Part shown: in pieces, positions 26,591 through 34,798 of the stretch | Layout of the letters: each line of letters starts with the position of its first letter | Numbering within the stretch: the stretch's first letter is position 1 | Source: Gloeomargarita lithophora Alchichica-D10 | Lineage (GTDB): Bacteria; Cyanobacteriota; Cyanobacteriia; Gloeomargaritales; Gloeomargaritaceae | Assembly: GCF_001870225.1 (NCBI RefSeq) | Contig: NZ_CP017675.1 | Location: forward strand, 1,415,699 to 1,479,698 | Direction of reading: 5' to 3' | DNA length: 64,000 nucleotides | Notes under the pieces: generated by a model | What the model was told of the DNA's origin: nothing | The model's input: only the letters and a program-made list of their open reading frames with translations | Databases searched by the model: none | Translations under genes and position numbers: made by a program

Positions 26591-27442
26591 CTACCCCAAC
26601 TTTTCCAAAACCGCATCCCGGTGCTGGTGAATTTGGCTAGCCTGGGGTTGCAGGGCAAGGGCTTGTTCAAAACTGGTGAGGGCTTCGGTATAACGATGCA
26701 AATGATTAAGGGCTAACCCAAGGTGATACCAGGTTTCCCAGGATTCCGGTTGCTGTTGGCTGGCCTGCTGATAGTAGGGTAATGCCTTTTCCCACTGCCC
26801 CAAGCGTTGCCACACCTGTCCCAACAGCAGGCAATCGGCTCCGGTCAAGGCCGCCCAGTCCCGGTGCAACCAATCCACCAGATGTTGATACAGTTCCGGG
26901 GCGAGTTCCGTTTGGGTGTGGGTCAGCCAGTGCCGCAGTTGCGGGAGTACTTGGCCAGGACTGGGGGGAGCCAAAGATACCCGTTCCGTGGTTTCACAAA
27001 AGGTGGTGAGCCGTTTTTGCCACTCCTGTTCTAGGGTTTGGCGGCTCTGGGTATTAAGGGCGGCCAGGGTGATTTGGTAATGGGTGAGGTGTTGGGCTAA
27101 AACTTCGGCGATGGTGATTTCCGCTTGGGCTTGGATTTGCTTTTGCGCCCGCTCCGTGGCCGTTTGCACCAGTTGGATGACGATGCTCCGCCGTAACCAC
27201 CACAACCCCAAACCCGTGGCAACCGGGAGAAGAATGAGAACCAGGAGGAACAGATTTAAGAGGACGGTGGTGTGGCGAAACGCCCGATCTACTTCGATTT
27301 GCACGAATTCTGACCAGGGACGGGGGTTGGTTTCAGCGAGGACACGGCTGGATTCGGCTCGGTTGCCCCCCCCGCCCCCCTGGGCGAGCACAGGCAGGGC
27401 GGTCAAATAGAGCCATAACCACAGCCACAACCACTGGCGCAT
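26591..27442 (-). CDS. Exported or membrane TPR protein
   Basis: 283 residues. A hydrophobic start (WLWLWLWLYLTALPVLAQ) looks like a signal peptide. A second hydrophobic helix lies near 63-85 (LLNLFLLVLILLPVATGLGLWWLRR). A helical region follows (RAQKQIQAQAEITIAEVL). The C-terminal 80 residues carry two or three TPR units (ADCLLLGQVWQRLGQWEKALPYYQQASQQQPESWETWYHLGLALNHLHRYTEALTSFEQAL). Function unknown; TPR proteins of this layout commonly scaffold assembly complexes. Confidence 0.75.
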   Translation of the reverse strand: MRQWLWLWLWLYLTALPVLAQGGGGGNRAESSRVLAETNPRPWSEFVQIEVDRAFRHTTVLLNLFLLVLILLPVATGLGLWWLRRSIVIQLVQTATERAQKQIQAQAEITIAEVLAQHLTHYQITLAALNTQSRQTLEQEWQKRLTTFCETTERVSLAPPSPGQVLPQLRHWLTHTQTELAPELYQHLVDWLHRDWAALTGADCLLLGQVWQRLGQWEKALPYYQQASQQQPESWETWYHLGLALNHLHRYTEALTSFEQALALQPQASQIHQHRDAVLEKLG

Positions 27443-27547
27443 CGGGAATCCCTGCTTTTTTCTATCTTAGCCTTGGGTGCAGAGGGTCGAACAGAAGGAT
27501 TAAAATGCGAAGTGACGGCTTTGCCCACCCATGGGTTTTTCGCTTTG

Positions 27548-28036
27548 ATGTCCCCCTGCCCTGTACCGACCGAGCAACAACCTCTGAATGAATACGAGGC
27601 GTTGCGGGATTCTTGGTTTTACCGCTGGCCATCCCTGGACTGGTGGACCTACGGGCAGCGGTTGGGCTGGGTCGCCGGGGTGGGGGCACTGGTGGCGGTG
27701 CCGGTAGCGGCGGCGAGTTTTGAACCCCACAGTCAACCCCTGAAATTTACCCTGGTGGCGGGGGCGGGGGTCGGGGTACTGCCAGGGTTGTTCCTCCTGC
27801 AGTTGTACCTGGGTTGGCGCTATGTCCGACATCGGCTGGCGAGTCAAGTGATTGTTTACGAAGAATCCGGTTGGTATGATGGACAGACGTGGGAAAAACC
27901 CCCGACCGTATTATTACAAGAGCAGTTGGTGAGTGTTTATCAGGTGGAACCCCTCCTCCGGCGATTGCGGCGCACTTTGGCGGGGCTGGGGTTGATGTAT
28001 GTTGCTGTCGGTTTGCTGGGGTGGCTGTGTCTCTAG
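27548..28036 (+). CDS. CGLD27 / Ycf36-like protein (DUF1230)
   Basis: 162 residues from ATG 27548. The N-terminal CPVPTEQQPLNEYEALRDSWFYRW (about 3-26) is the diagnostic motif of the DUF1230 family conserved in cyanobacteria, algae and plants. Two hydrophobic hairpins follow (about 45-100), then a C-terminal membrane segment. CGLD27 is associated with thylakoid or plastid iron homeostasis in plants, but its molecular activity is not settled. The end overlaps the asparaginase start by about 10 bases. Confidence 0.8.
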   Translation: MSPCPVPTEQQPLNEYEALRDSWFYRWPSLDWWTYGQRLGWVAGVGALVAVPVAAASFEPHSQPLKFTLVAGAGVGVLPGLFLLQLYLGWRYVRHRLASQVIVYEESGWYDGQTWEKPPTVLLQEQLVSVYQVEPLLRRLRRTLAGLGLMYVAVGLLGWLCL

Positions 28037-28986
28037 CCCGGGGGAAACGCACCCAAGCCGAACCCCTGACCGTGCGCCTGTTGCGCGAGGGGATCATGGA
28101 GTCTTTGCATCAGGTGCATGCGGCGCTGTGCGACGAACGGGGGCGGTTGCTGGCGGTGGCGGGGGATGGGGAAACCACCACCTTTGCCCGCAGTAGTTTC
28201 AAACCGTTTCAAGCCCTGGTGGTGGCGATGACGGGCACTTTGGAACAGTTTGGGCTGGGGGAACGGGATTTGGCGGTGATGTGTAGTTCCCACCGGGGGC
28301 AGATAGAGGCCACGCGCCAGGTGTTTCATATTCTGTGGCAGGCGGATATTGACCCTACCCAGTTGCAATGCCCGGTGCCCGCCGGTCGCCAGAGTCCCCT
28401 GGAGCATGGCTGTTCGGGAAAACACGCCGGGATGTTGGCCGTGTGTGCCAAGTATGGCTGGCCTCGCAGTACCTATTTACACCGTCAGCACCCGGTGCAG
28501 GAACTGATTTTGAGCCAGGTGGGGGAATTGTTGGGGGTGCCGGGGGCGGAATTTATTGCCGTGCATGATGACTGTGGTGCGCCGACCTATCTTTTGCAAC
28601 TGCACCAACTGGCCGCCCTCTATGGCCGCATGGCGACCGGCCAACACCTGGGGCTGGAGCAAATCACCCGCGCCATGACCCAACAGGCGGTTTTGGTGGC
28701 GGGGGCAGGCTCTTTTGATACGGAATTGATGCACCTAACCCAGGGCACGTTGGTCAGCAAAGCGGGGGCGGAGGGGGTGCAATGCCTCGCCAATTTGGAA
28801 ACCGGGATGGGCTTGGCGATTCGGGTGCTGGATGGGGCGAAACGGGCAAAGTATGCCACCGCCATTCATCTCCTGCATCAGTTGGGCTGGATTTCGCCGT
28901 CGGTGCGAGAACGCTTGGCGGAGCGGTTTGTGCAATTGGGGGCGTATCTCCGCCTGGAGGTGCAGGGGGAACTGTCCCTACTTTAG
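28027..28986 (+). CDS. Asparaginase of the AnsA/PF06089 family
   Basis: About 319 residues using the GTG at 28027; a GTG at 28021 is also in frame. The family is distinct from E. coli-type asparaginases. Visible features: SSFKPFQALVV, MCSSHRGQIEATRQV (about 80-94), HGCSGKHAGMLA, DDCGAPTYLL, GAGSFDTELM and AKAGAEGVQCL (about 237-247). It hydrolyses L-asparagine to aspartate and ammonia in the cytosol; related proteins are reported to be thermostable. The frame continues upstream into the DUF1230 gene but coding signal starts at the GTG. Confidence 0.88.
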   Translation: MSLARGKRTQAEPLTVRLLREGIMESLHQVHAALCDERGRLLAVAGDGETTTFARSSFKPFQALVVAMTGTLEQFGLGERDLAVMCSSHRGQIEATRQVFHILWQADIDPTQLQCPVPAGRQSPLEHGCSGKHAGMLAVCAKYGWPRSTYLHRQHPVQELILSQVGELLGVPGAEFIAVHDDCGAPTYLLQLHQLAALYGRMATGQHLGLEQITRAMTQQAVLVAGAGSFDTELMHLTQGTLVSKAGAEGVQCLANLETGMGLAIRVLDGAKRAKYATAIHLLHQLGWISPSVRERLAERFVQLGAYLRLEVQGELSLL

Positions 28987-29028
28987 TTGCTGAAAAGCAA
29001 TTCTTCAGGCTATGATAGAAATCACCTT

Positions 29029-29102
<74 letters not shown>

Positions 29103-29130
29103 TTGTTTAAGCTAGACGCTTTTATTTATA

Positions 29131-29240
29131 GGACAACTCTATTTATTTGCACCCGCAGAGAGTTATCTCGCTGGAATAATGTTATTGCCGAGAACCCGCT
29201 ACGGGGGCGGTGCCCCGGCGACCTATTTTTAGTAGTGCCC
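29131..29240 (-). repeat. Dispersed MITE-like repeat, copy F (110 bp)
   Basis: 110 bases with inverted ends GGACAACTCTA and TAGTAGTGCCC. It contains ATTTATTTGCACC, CTCGCTGGAATAATG, GAGAACC, GGGGGCGGTGCCCC and GCGACCTATTTT, the family in minus orientation. Flanks are TATA and TATT (3 of 4). A second partial left end (AACAACTCTATTTATTTGCACCAGCAGAAAGG) follows at 29251-29282, so two elements are stacked here between trnfM and the HxlR gene. Confidence 0.82.
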
Positions 29241-29308
29241 TATTATTAAAAACAACTCTATTTATTTGCACCAGCAGAAAGGTTGGCTTTGGGGTGGTCT
29301 GGGATATA

Positions 29309-29647
29309 TTATGACTGGGAAAGATGCTCAAATTCGTCCTGTAATTCTTTGATTTTTAGTAAAATACGCATCAGTTCCTGACCAAAATTAGTCAGGCGAT
29401 ATTCAACCCGGGGAGGGATTTCTGGATAGGTTAATTTCTGGAGAATTTTATAATCAATCAGTCTGCCCAAGCATTCATTCAAAACCTTGGTCGTTAAACC
29501 TGGATTGTTTTTCAACAGCGTGCCCGGGCGGTTGATGCCTTCCGAAATGCAGAGCAGCATATTTACTGTCCACTTGCAACCCAGACAGTCCGAAAAAATG
29601 GGAATTAAATCCCTAGAGTCATTCTTGGCGTTGTGGTCTGGTCGCAT
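29309..29647 (-). CDS. HxlR-family transcriptional regulator
   Basis: About 112 residues from the ATG at 29647 (MRPDHNAKND); a TTG at 29659 would add four. The winged-helix pattern is clear: GCKWTVNMLLCISEGINRPGTLLKN (about 23-47), LTTKVLNECLGRLIDYKILQKLTYPEIPPRVEYRLTNFGQEL (about 50-91). HxlR-type regulators usually answer to thiol- or carbonyl-reactive compounds. A Cys pair (CLGCK) near residues 21-24 could be a redox sensor. Divergent from the AhpD-like gene, with two 13-bp direct repeats between them. Confidence 0.85.
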   Translation of the reverse strand: MRPDHNAKNDSRDLIPIFSDCLGCKWTVNMLLCISEGINRPGTLLKNNPGLTTKVLNECLGRLIDYKILQKLTYPEIPPRVEYRLTNFGQELMRILLKIKELQDEFEHLSQS

Positions 29648-29659
29648 CTGGGTTACCAA

Positions 29660-29691
29660 AAAGTACCTACCTCACCCCAAAGTACTTACTT
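29660..29691. promoter_or_regulatory. Two direct 13-bp repeats between hxlR-like and AhpD-like genes, putative operator
   Basis: AAAGTACCTACCT (29660-29672) and AAAGTACTTACTT (29679-29691) are direct repeats 19 bases apart, differing at two positions, in the 86-base gap between divergent genes. GTAC-rich repeats are typical of HxlR/YodB-type binding sites. Role as an operator is inferred from position and repetition. Confidence 0.6.
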
Positions 29692-29733
29692 GTCAAGTTA
29701 TTACAAAATTCCTAAGCTGGTGATCATTGAATT

Positions 29734-30312
29734 ATGGAGATGGGGAAAATGTTCACAGTTCATAATGAAAATACGGCACCGGAGCCATCTAAACCTATTT
29801 TGGCACAGGTGAGAAACAGTTTTGGCATGATTCCCAATTTGGAACGGGTCATGGCGACCGCACCGGCTTTGTTGGCAGGTTATGTCCATCTGTGGAATTT
29901 GTTTGACACCACCAGTTTGACGGCGATTGAGCGGCAGGTGGTTTATCAAACCGCTAATGTGGAAAATGAGTGTGAATATTGCGTTCCTTGGCACACCAAA
30001 CTTGCCCAAGCAGCGGGAATGCCGGAAGCGGAAATTGCCGCCCTGCGGGATGGCTCTGGACTGTCCGATGCCAAATTGGAGGCACTCCGGTGCTTTGCCC
30101 GCACCCTGATCACGGAGCGAGGCAAGGCGAGTCCAGAGGCGATGGCGGCTTTTTTGGCGGCGGGCTATACCCATCAGCACGCCCTGGAGGTCATTCTGGG
30201 CATTGGGATTAAGGTAATGAGTAACTATACCAATTCGATCGCTGGTACGCCGCTTGATCCCCAGGTGGAACGCCTGCGCTGGCAGAAGTCTAACCGGGTT
30301 AATCGGTCTTAG
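29734..30312 (+). CDS. Carboxymuconolactone decarboxylase/AhpD-like protein
   Basis: 192 residues from ATG 29734. The fold is suggested by FGMIPNLERVMATAPALLAGYVHLWNLFD, ERQVVYQTANVENECEYCVPWHTKLAQAAG and the terminal VILGIGIKVMSNYTN. The CEYC motif (about 84-87) with a following HTK is the AhpD redox centre. AhpD-like proteins act in alkylperoxide reduction or carbonyl handling. It is divergent from the HxlR gene and followed after two bases by an SMR transporter, so the three form one candidate response unit. Confidence 0.88.
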   Translation: MEMGKMFTVHNENTAPEPSKPILAQVRNSFGMIPNLERVMATAPALLAGYVHLWNLFDTTSLTAIERQVVYQTANVENECEYCVPWHTKLAQAAGMPEAEIAALRDGSGLSDAKLEALRCFARTLITERGKASPEAMAAFLAAGYTHQHALEVILGIGIKVMSNYTNSIAGTPLDPQVERLRWQKSNRVNRS

Positions 30313-30314
30313 AA

Positions 30315-30629
30315 ATGGGGTGGGTTTATCTTTTTTGGGCGAGTGGTTTTGAGGTCATCTTTGCGGTCTCATTAAAATATACGGCGGGGTACTCCAAACC
30401 CCTACCCAGCACGGTGGCGACAATTTTTGCAATGGTTAGCATTATCAGCTTGGCAAAAGCGTTGAATTCCATTCCCGTTGGGGTGGCCTACGCTATTTGG
30501 ACTGGCCTGGGCACCCTTGGCATCAATTTGATGGGCATGATGCTGTTTCGGGAGCCGCTGGGTGGGAGCAAAGCACTTTATATCCTAATGATTTTGGGCG
30601 GCGTTCTCGGCTTGCATTCCGGGCTTTGA
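30315..30629 (+). CDS. Small multidrug resistance (SMR) transporter, SugE/Gdx-like
   Basis: 104 residues with four transmembrane helices. Conserved features are EVIFAVSLKYTAG (first helix, Glu near residue 13), PVGVAYAIWTGLGTLG (about 55-70) and the C-terminal LMILGGVLGLH. The AYAxWTGxG block is closer to SugE/Gdx than to EmrE. SugE/Gdx members export guanidinium; others export quaternary ammonium compounds. No guanidine riboswitch was recognised upstream, so the substrate is open. Probably co-transcribed with the AhpD-like gene. Confidence 0.88.
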   Translation: MGWVYLFWASGFEVIFAVSLKYTAGYSKPLPSTVATIFAMVSIISLAKALNSIPVGVAYAIWTGLGTLGINLMGMMLFREPLGGSKALYILMILGGVLGLHSGL

Positions 30630-30734
30630 TCCTACAAGATAAGCATCGCAAATCACGACCCCTGGCTCTATGGTAAACTGCGGGCAGTGATGCGAAGTCA
30701 ACAACAGTAGGCAAATTCAGCCGGGGGTAAAGCA

Positions 30735-31610
30735 GTGTTCAAACGATTGGCCATTGCCACGGATTTGCAGGATGGGTTGCAACGGCTGAGCCATTTTCTG
30801 CCCGCTCTGGGGGCGGGGGGCGTGGAAGCGGTGACCTTTGTGCATGGGGTGCCCTACCGGGATACGGGGGTGCGTACCCGTGAGGATACGGAGGCCTTGG
30901 CGCAGGCGGAAGCAAAACTAACCCTACCTGCGGAAACCGGCGGGGTGCAGGCCAATTGCATTATTCGTTCGGGGAAACCGGCGGAGGTGGTGGTGCAGGT
31001 CGCCCGGGAGGTGGGAGCGGATTTGATCCTGGTGGGTACCCAACAGCGCAATGCCCTGGCGGAAAAACTCCTGGGCAGTGATTCCCTCAATATTATGCGT
31101 AAATGTGAAATTCCCCTGATGGTGATCCGTCCCCAACTGGTGCAGGTGCTCACCGCTGAGGAATTGGACTTGCGCTGCCGTCACCTGTTTTACCATCTGT
31201 TGTTGCCCTACCGGGGGCGTGCGGAATCAAAGCTCTTGTTAAATAGCGTGCTGACCCAGGTGCAAAAATCCCCCACCCCCCAGGTGGTCTGTTGTCATCT
31301 GGTCTGGGTGGTGGAAGACCCGATTCGGCGGGATTTTGCCCCCGACCCCCAGGAAATCCAGCGGGCGGAGCAGGAATTGCAGGCTGTGGCCGCCCAACTG
31401 ACTCCCCACATTCCCCAGGTTTATACCCATGTGCGTACCGGCAACCCGGTGGAAGCCTGTTTGACCCTGGCGCAGATGTTGGATATTAGTGCGGTGACCC
31501 TGACGGAAGCCCACATGACCAATCTCTGGGATTTATCCGCCTCCCTGGGGGGGGAATTGCTCCGCCGGATTCCCTACCCGTTGATTTTGTTTTCTACCCC
31601 CGAAAAATAA
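30735..31610 (+). CDS. Tandem universal stress protein (two USP domains)
   Basis: 291 residues with a GTG start at 30735. The first UspA domain (about 1-145) has IATDLQDG and the ATP-binding GADLILVGTQQRNALAEKLLGSDSLNIMRKCEIPLMVIRP (G-2x-G-9x-G-type loop). The second domain (about 150-291) keeps strands but a weaker loop (SLGGELLRRIPYPLILF). Tandem USPs occur in stress and redox adaptation. The intergenic region upstream (30630-30734) carries a possible promoter but none was firmly assigned. Confidence 0.88.
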   Translation: MFKRLAIATDLQDGLQRLSHFLPALGAGGVEAVTFVHGVPYRDTGVRTREDTEALAQAEAKLTLPAETGGVQANCIIRSGKPAEVVVQVAREVGADLILVGTQQRNALAEKLLGSDSLNIMRKCEIPLMVIRPQLVQVLTAEELDLRCRHLFYHLLLPYRGRAESKLLLNSVLTQVQKSPTPQVVCCHLVWVVEDPIRRDFAPDPQEIQRAEQELQAVAAQLTPHIPQVYTHVRTGNPVEACLTLAQMLDISAVTLTEAHMTNLWDLSASLGGELLRRIPYPLILFSTPEK

Positions 31611-31617
31611 TTCCCAC

Positions 31618-32562
31618 CTACCAGTTGGGGCTGGCTTGATCCAGGGCTTGGACTTCATCCTGGGTCAAACGCCACCCCATCGCTCCCGCATTTTCCTGGG
31701 CTTGGCGGGCGGTTTTGGCTCCGGGAATGGGTAAGGCTCCTTTGCAGATTACCCAATTCAAGGCCACCTGCGCCGGGGTTTTGCCGTAGCTTTGGCCGAT
31801 TTCCTGGAGTAACCCCTGCAAAGGCCGCACCTGCAACAAACGTTCCCGGTGGAAGCGCAAACCACGGGCCTTGGGCGGGGGATTGTCCACCGTGTATTTG
31901 CCGGTGAGCAAGCCCATCCCCAGGGGGCTATAGGCAATTAACGTAATACCTAATTCCTGACAAACACTTAACAAACCATTCCGTTCCGGTGCCCGACAGA
32001 TAAGACTATATTCCACCTGGTTGCTGGCTAAAGGAACGCCCCGCTGGGCTAAAACCCCTTGCGCTTGTTGCATCTGCGCCAAAGAATAATTAGACACCCC
32101 CACCGTCCGGGTCAACCCCGACTGCACCGCATCCGCCAGGGCATTCATCCAGCTAGTAAGGGACACCGGGAAATGCACCGGCCAATGAATTTGGTACAAA
32201 TCCACCTGATTTACCCCCAACCGCTGAATGCTACAGCGCAGGGCATCCCCCAGGGTTTGCGGCCAAAAACGCCAGGGCAGGGGCATAAACTTGGTGGCAA
32301 TCACCGCCGAGCGACCCATTTCCCGCACAAATTGCCCCAGGAGTTGCTCCGACCGGCCTAGCCCATAGACTTCCGCCGTATCAAAAAAGGTGATCCCCGC
32401 TTCGATGCTGGAACGGTAGGCGGCCTGTAAATCCTGGTCATTGTACTGCTTACCATAGTCCCAAAAAAGCTGGTCACCCCACGCCCAGGTGCCAATGCCC
32501 AGGGGACTGACCTCCAATTCGGTTTGCCCCAGGCGGTAACTGGTCTGTGTCGTCCCGTCCAT
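31618..32562 (-). CDS. Aldo/keto reductase
   Basis: 314 residues from ATG 32562 (MDGTTQTSYRLGQTELEVSPLGIGTWAWG). The TIM-barrel AKR signature is seen: FFDTAEVYGLGRSEQLLG (about 55-72) with Asp-Tyr catalytic residues, IATKFMPLPWRFWP with the Lys, HWP near 130 for the His, VGVSNYSLAQM and SPLGMGLLTGKYT. It uses NADPH to reduce aldehydes or ketones. Substrate unknown. Similar cyanobacterial proteins are often annotated as pyridoxal- or methylglyoxal-reductase-like. Confidence 0.93.
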   Translation of the reverse strand: MDGTTQTSYRLGQTELEVSPLGIGTWAWGDQLFWDYGKQYNDQDLQAAYRSSIEAGITFFDTAEVYGLGRSEQLLGQFVREMGRSAVIATKFMPLPWRFWPQTLGDALRCSIQRLGVNQVDLYQIHWPVHFPVSLTSWMNALADAVQSGLTRTVGVSNYSLAQMQQAQGVLAQRGVPLASNQVEYSLICRAPERNGLLSVCQELGITLIAYSPLGMGLLTGKYTVDNPPPKARGLRFHRERLLQVRPLQGLLQEIGQSYGKTPAQVALNWVICKGALPIPGAKTARQAQENAGAMGWRLTQDEVQALDQASPNW

Positions 32563-32682
32563 GATTGGTATCTCTATAATTTTGTTTAGGCCAAGTATAA
32601 CAATTTGTAACAAATCGGGCGGGTCAGCGGCTCTTGTCCGGGTGTTAGCTTGGTAGGGGTCAATGTTAGGACAACTACGGAG

Positions 32683-33663
32683 ATGATGGTTTGGTGGCAG
32701 GTGGGTGGGATTATCCTCGCTCTGGTGGGGCTGGGGTTGGTTTTTTATGTGCTATTCCCCCGCAAGTATCAGGCCGCCGCTTCGGTTGCGGGTGCCTACG
32801 ATGATTGGACGCAAGATGGCCTCCTGGAATTTTACTGGGGGGAGCATATTCATTTAGGACACTACGGCTGTCCCCCCGGACGCAAAAATTTTCGGCAAGC
32901 CAAGGCGGATTTTGTGCATGAAATGGTGCGCTGGGGGGGCTTGGATCGCCTGCCGCCGGGAACCCAGGTGTTGGATGTGGGCTGTGGCATTGGGGGCAGT
33001 AGTCGCATCCTGGCGCAGGATTACGGGTTTGATGTGACCGGGATTACCATCAGTCCCCAGCAGGTCAAGCGGGCGCAGGCGTTGACCCCAGCCGGTCTGC
33101 CGGTGCGGTTTCAGGTGGATGATGCCCTGGCGCTGTCCTTTCCTGAGGCGAGTTTTGCGGTGGTCTGGTCGGTGGAGGCGGGGCCGCATATGCCGGATAA
33201 GGCGCAATTTGCCCGGGAGTTGCTGCGGGTCTTGAAACCGGGGGGAATTTTGGTGGTGGCGGACTGGAATCAACGGGATGAGCGGCAAAAACCCTTGAAT
33301 TTTTGGGAAAAACGGGTGATGCAACAGTTGTTGGATCAATGGTCCCATCCCGCTTTTGCCAGCATTGCCGGTTTTGCGGAAGCACTGTCAGCGACCGGGT
33401 GGGTGGCGGGAACCGTGGTGACGGCGGATTGGACGGCGCCAACCTTACCCTCCTGGCTGGACTCGATTTGGCAGGGGGTGGTGCGCCCGGCGGGATTGCT
33501 CCGGTTTGGCCTGGTGGGACTGCTGAAATCCCTGCGGGAGGTGCCCACGTTGCTCCTGATGCGGTGGGCGTTTGGGACGGGGTTGTGCCAGTTTGGGATG
33601 TTTCGGGCGGTGCGGGGGACATCTAAGTTAATTCCGCCCGTGCCAGCCAAATTGCCATCATAA
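32683..33663 (+). CDS. MPBQ/MSBQ methyltransferase
   Basis: About 326 residues from ATG 32683 (a second ATG is at 32686). One N-terminal membrane helix (about 5-27), then a SAM methyltransferase. The region YDDWTQDGLLEFYWGEHIHLGHYG (about 44-67), LDVGCGIGGSSRILAQDYGF (about 104-123) and WSVEAGPHMPDK (about 165-176) match the cyanobacterial enzyme that methylates 2-methyl-6-phytyl- and solanesyl-benzoquinol in tocopherol and plastoquinone synthesis (the Sll0418-like protein of Synechocystis). Alternative names are VTE3-like and menG-like in different sources. Confidence 0.92.
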   Translation: MMVWWQVGGIILALVGLGLVFYVLFPRKYQAAASVAGAYDDWTQDGLLEFYWGEHIHLGHYGCPPGRKNFRQAKADFVHEMVRWGGLDRLPPGTQVLDVGCGIGGSSRILAQDYGFDVTGITISPQQVKRAQALTPAGLPVRFQVDDALALSFPEASFAVVWSVEAGPHMPDKAQFARELLRVLKPGGILVVADWNQRDERQKPLNFWEKRVMQQLLDQWSHPAFASIAGFAEALSATGWVAGTVVTADWTAPTLPSWLDSIWQGVVRPAGLLRFGLVGLLKSLREVPTLLLMRWAFGTGLCQFGMFRAVRGTSKLIPPVPAKLPS

Positions 33664-33718
33664 AAATCCATAATAAATATAGGTACTAAGCATCAAATTC
33701 CCATCAATTCAGAAGTTC

Positions 33719-34798
33719 ATGGCGCAAAAACGAGTGGTCGTTGGTTTATCGGGGGGGGTGGATAGCTCCACGGCGGCGGCCTGTTTGGTGACAGCGGGTT
33801 ATGAGGTGATTGGCTTGACCCTGTGGTTGATGCCGGGGAAGGGGCAATGCTGTAGTGAAGGCATGGTGGATGCGGCTCGCATTTGTGAGCAGTTAAACAT
33901 TCCCCACCATGTGGTGGATATGCGGGAGGTATTTCAGGGGCAGATTATTGATTATTTGGTGGCGGGCTATGGGCAGGGGGTCACGCCTTTGCCCTGTTCC
34001 CAGTGCAATCGCTGGGTGAAATTTGCTCCCATGTTGCAGTACGCCCAACAAACCTGGGGGATTGACCGCATTGCCACCGGCCATTATGCCCAAATTACTT
34101 ATAATTCTTTAACCCAACGCTACGAACTGCGGCGGGCGGTGGATCGCACCAAAGACCAGTCCTATTTTCTCTACACCCTGAACCAAGAACATTTGGCGGC
34201 GACCCTATTTCCCCTGGGCGGTTATACGAAAGCGCAAACCCGCGAACTGGCCGCCCAGTACGGTTTAGCAACAGCAGCGAAACCAGAAAGCCAGGATTTG
34301 TGTCTGGTGGAAAGCCACGGCTCCATGTCGGCGTTTTTGGATCGCTATGTGGCCCCCCAAACCGGGGAAATTGTCAACCAGCGGGGGCAGGTGTTGGGGC
34401 AACATCAGGGCGTTCACCACTACACGGTGGGGCAACGGCGGGGGCTGGGGATTGCCGCCCCGGAACCCCTGTATGTGCTGGCTCTGGATGCGCCCCGCAA
34501 CCGGGTGGTGGTCGGTTATCGGCAAGAAGCCCTGGCGCCGGACTGCCGGGTTGACCGCTTGAACTGGGTGAGTATGGCACCGCCCACCACGCCCTTGGCC
34601 GCCCAGGTGCAAATCCGGTATCAAGCCCCGGCGGTGGACTGCTGGGTGATTCCCGCAGATGAGAACGGGGTAATGGTGCAATTTGCCGAACCTCAGTTTG
34701 GCGTGACACCGGGGCAAGCCGCCGTACTTTATCAGGACGATGTATTGCTGGGTGGGGGGATCATTCAAACGCCCAGCGATAAATCACCTGGGTGGTAA
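33719..34798 (+). CDS. mnmA: tRNA-specific 2-thiouridylase MnmA
   Basis: 359 residues. Motifs: [15 protein letters not shown] (PP-loop, about 9-23), [11 protein letters not shown] (about 93-103) with the nucleophilic Cys, ATGHYAQI (about 119-126), [15 protein letters not shown] (about 193-200) with the second Cys, and [17 protein letters not shown]. It thiolates U34 of tRNA-Lys/Glu/Gln using ATP and a persulfide. The 3' end overlaps the convergent ribBA by 38 bases, so their transcripts would be complementary at the ends. Confidence 0.96.
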   Translation: MAQKRVVVGLSGGVDSSTAAACLVTAGYEVIGLTLWLMPGKGQCCSEGMVDAARICEQLNIPHHVVDMREVFQGQIIDYLVAGYGQGVTPLPCSQCNRWVKFAPMLQYAQQTWGIDRIATGHYAQITYNSLTQRYELRRAVDRTKDQSYFLYTLNQEHLAATLFPLGGYTKAQTRELAAQYGLATAAKPESQDLCLVESHGSMSAFLDRYVAPQTGEIVNQRGQVLGQHQGVHHYTVGQRRGLGIAAPEPLYVLALDAPRNRVVVGYRQEALAPDCRVDRLNWVSMAPPTTPLAAQVQIRYQAPAVDCWVIPADENGVMVQFAEPQFGVTPGQAAVLYQDDVLLGGGIIQTPSDKSPGW

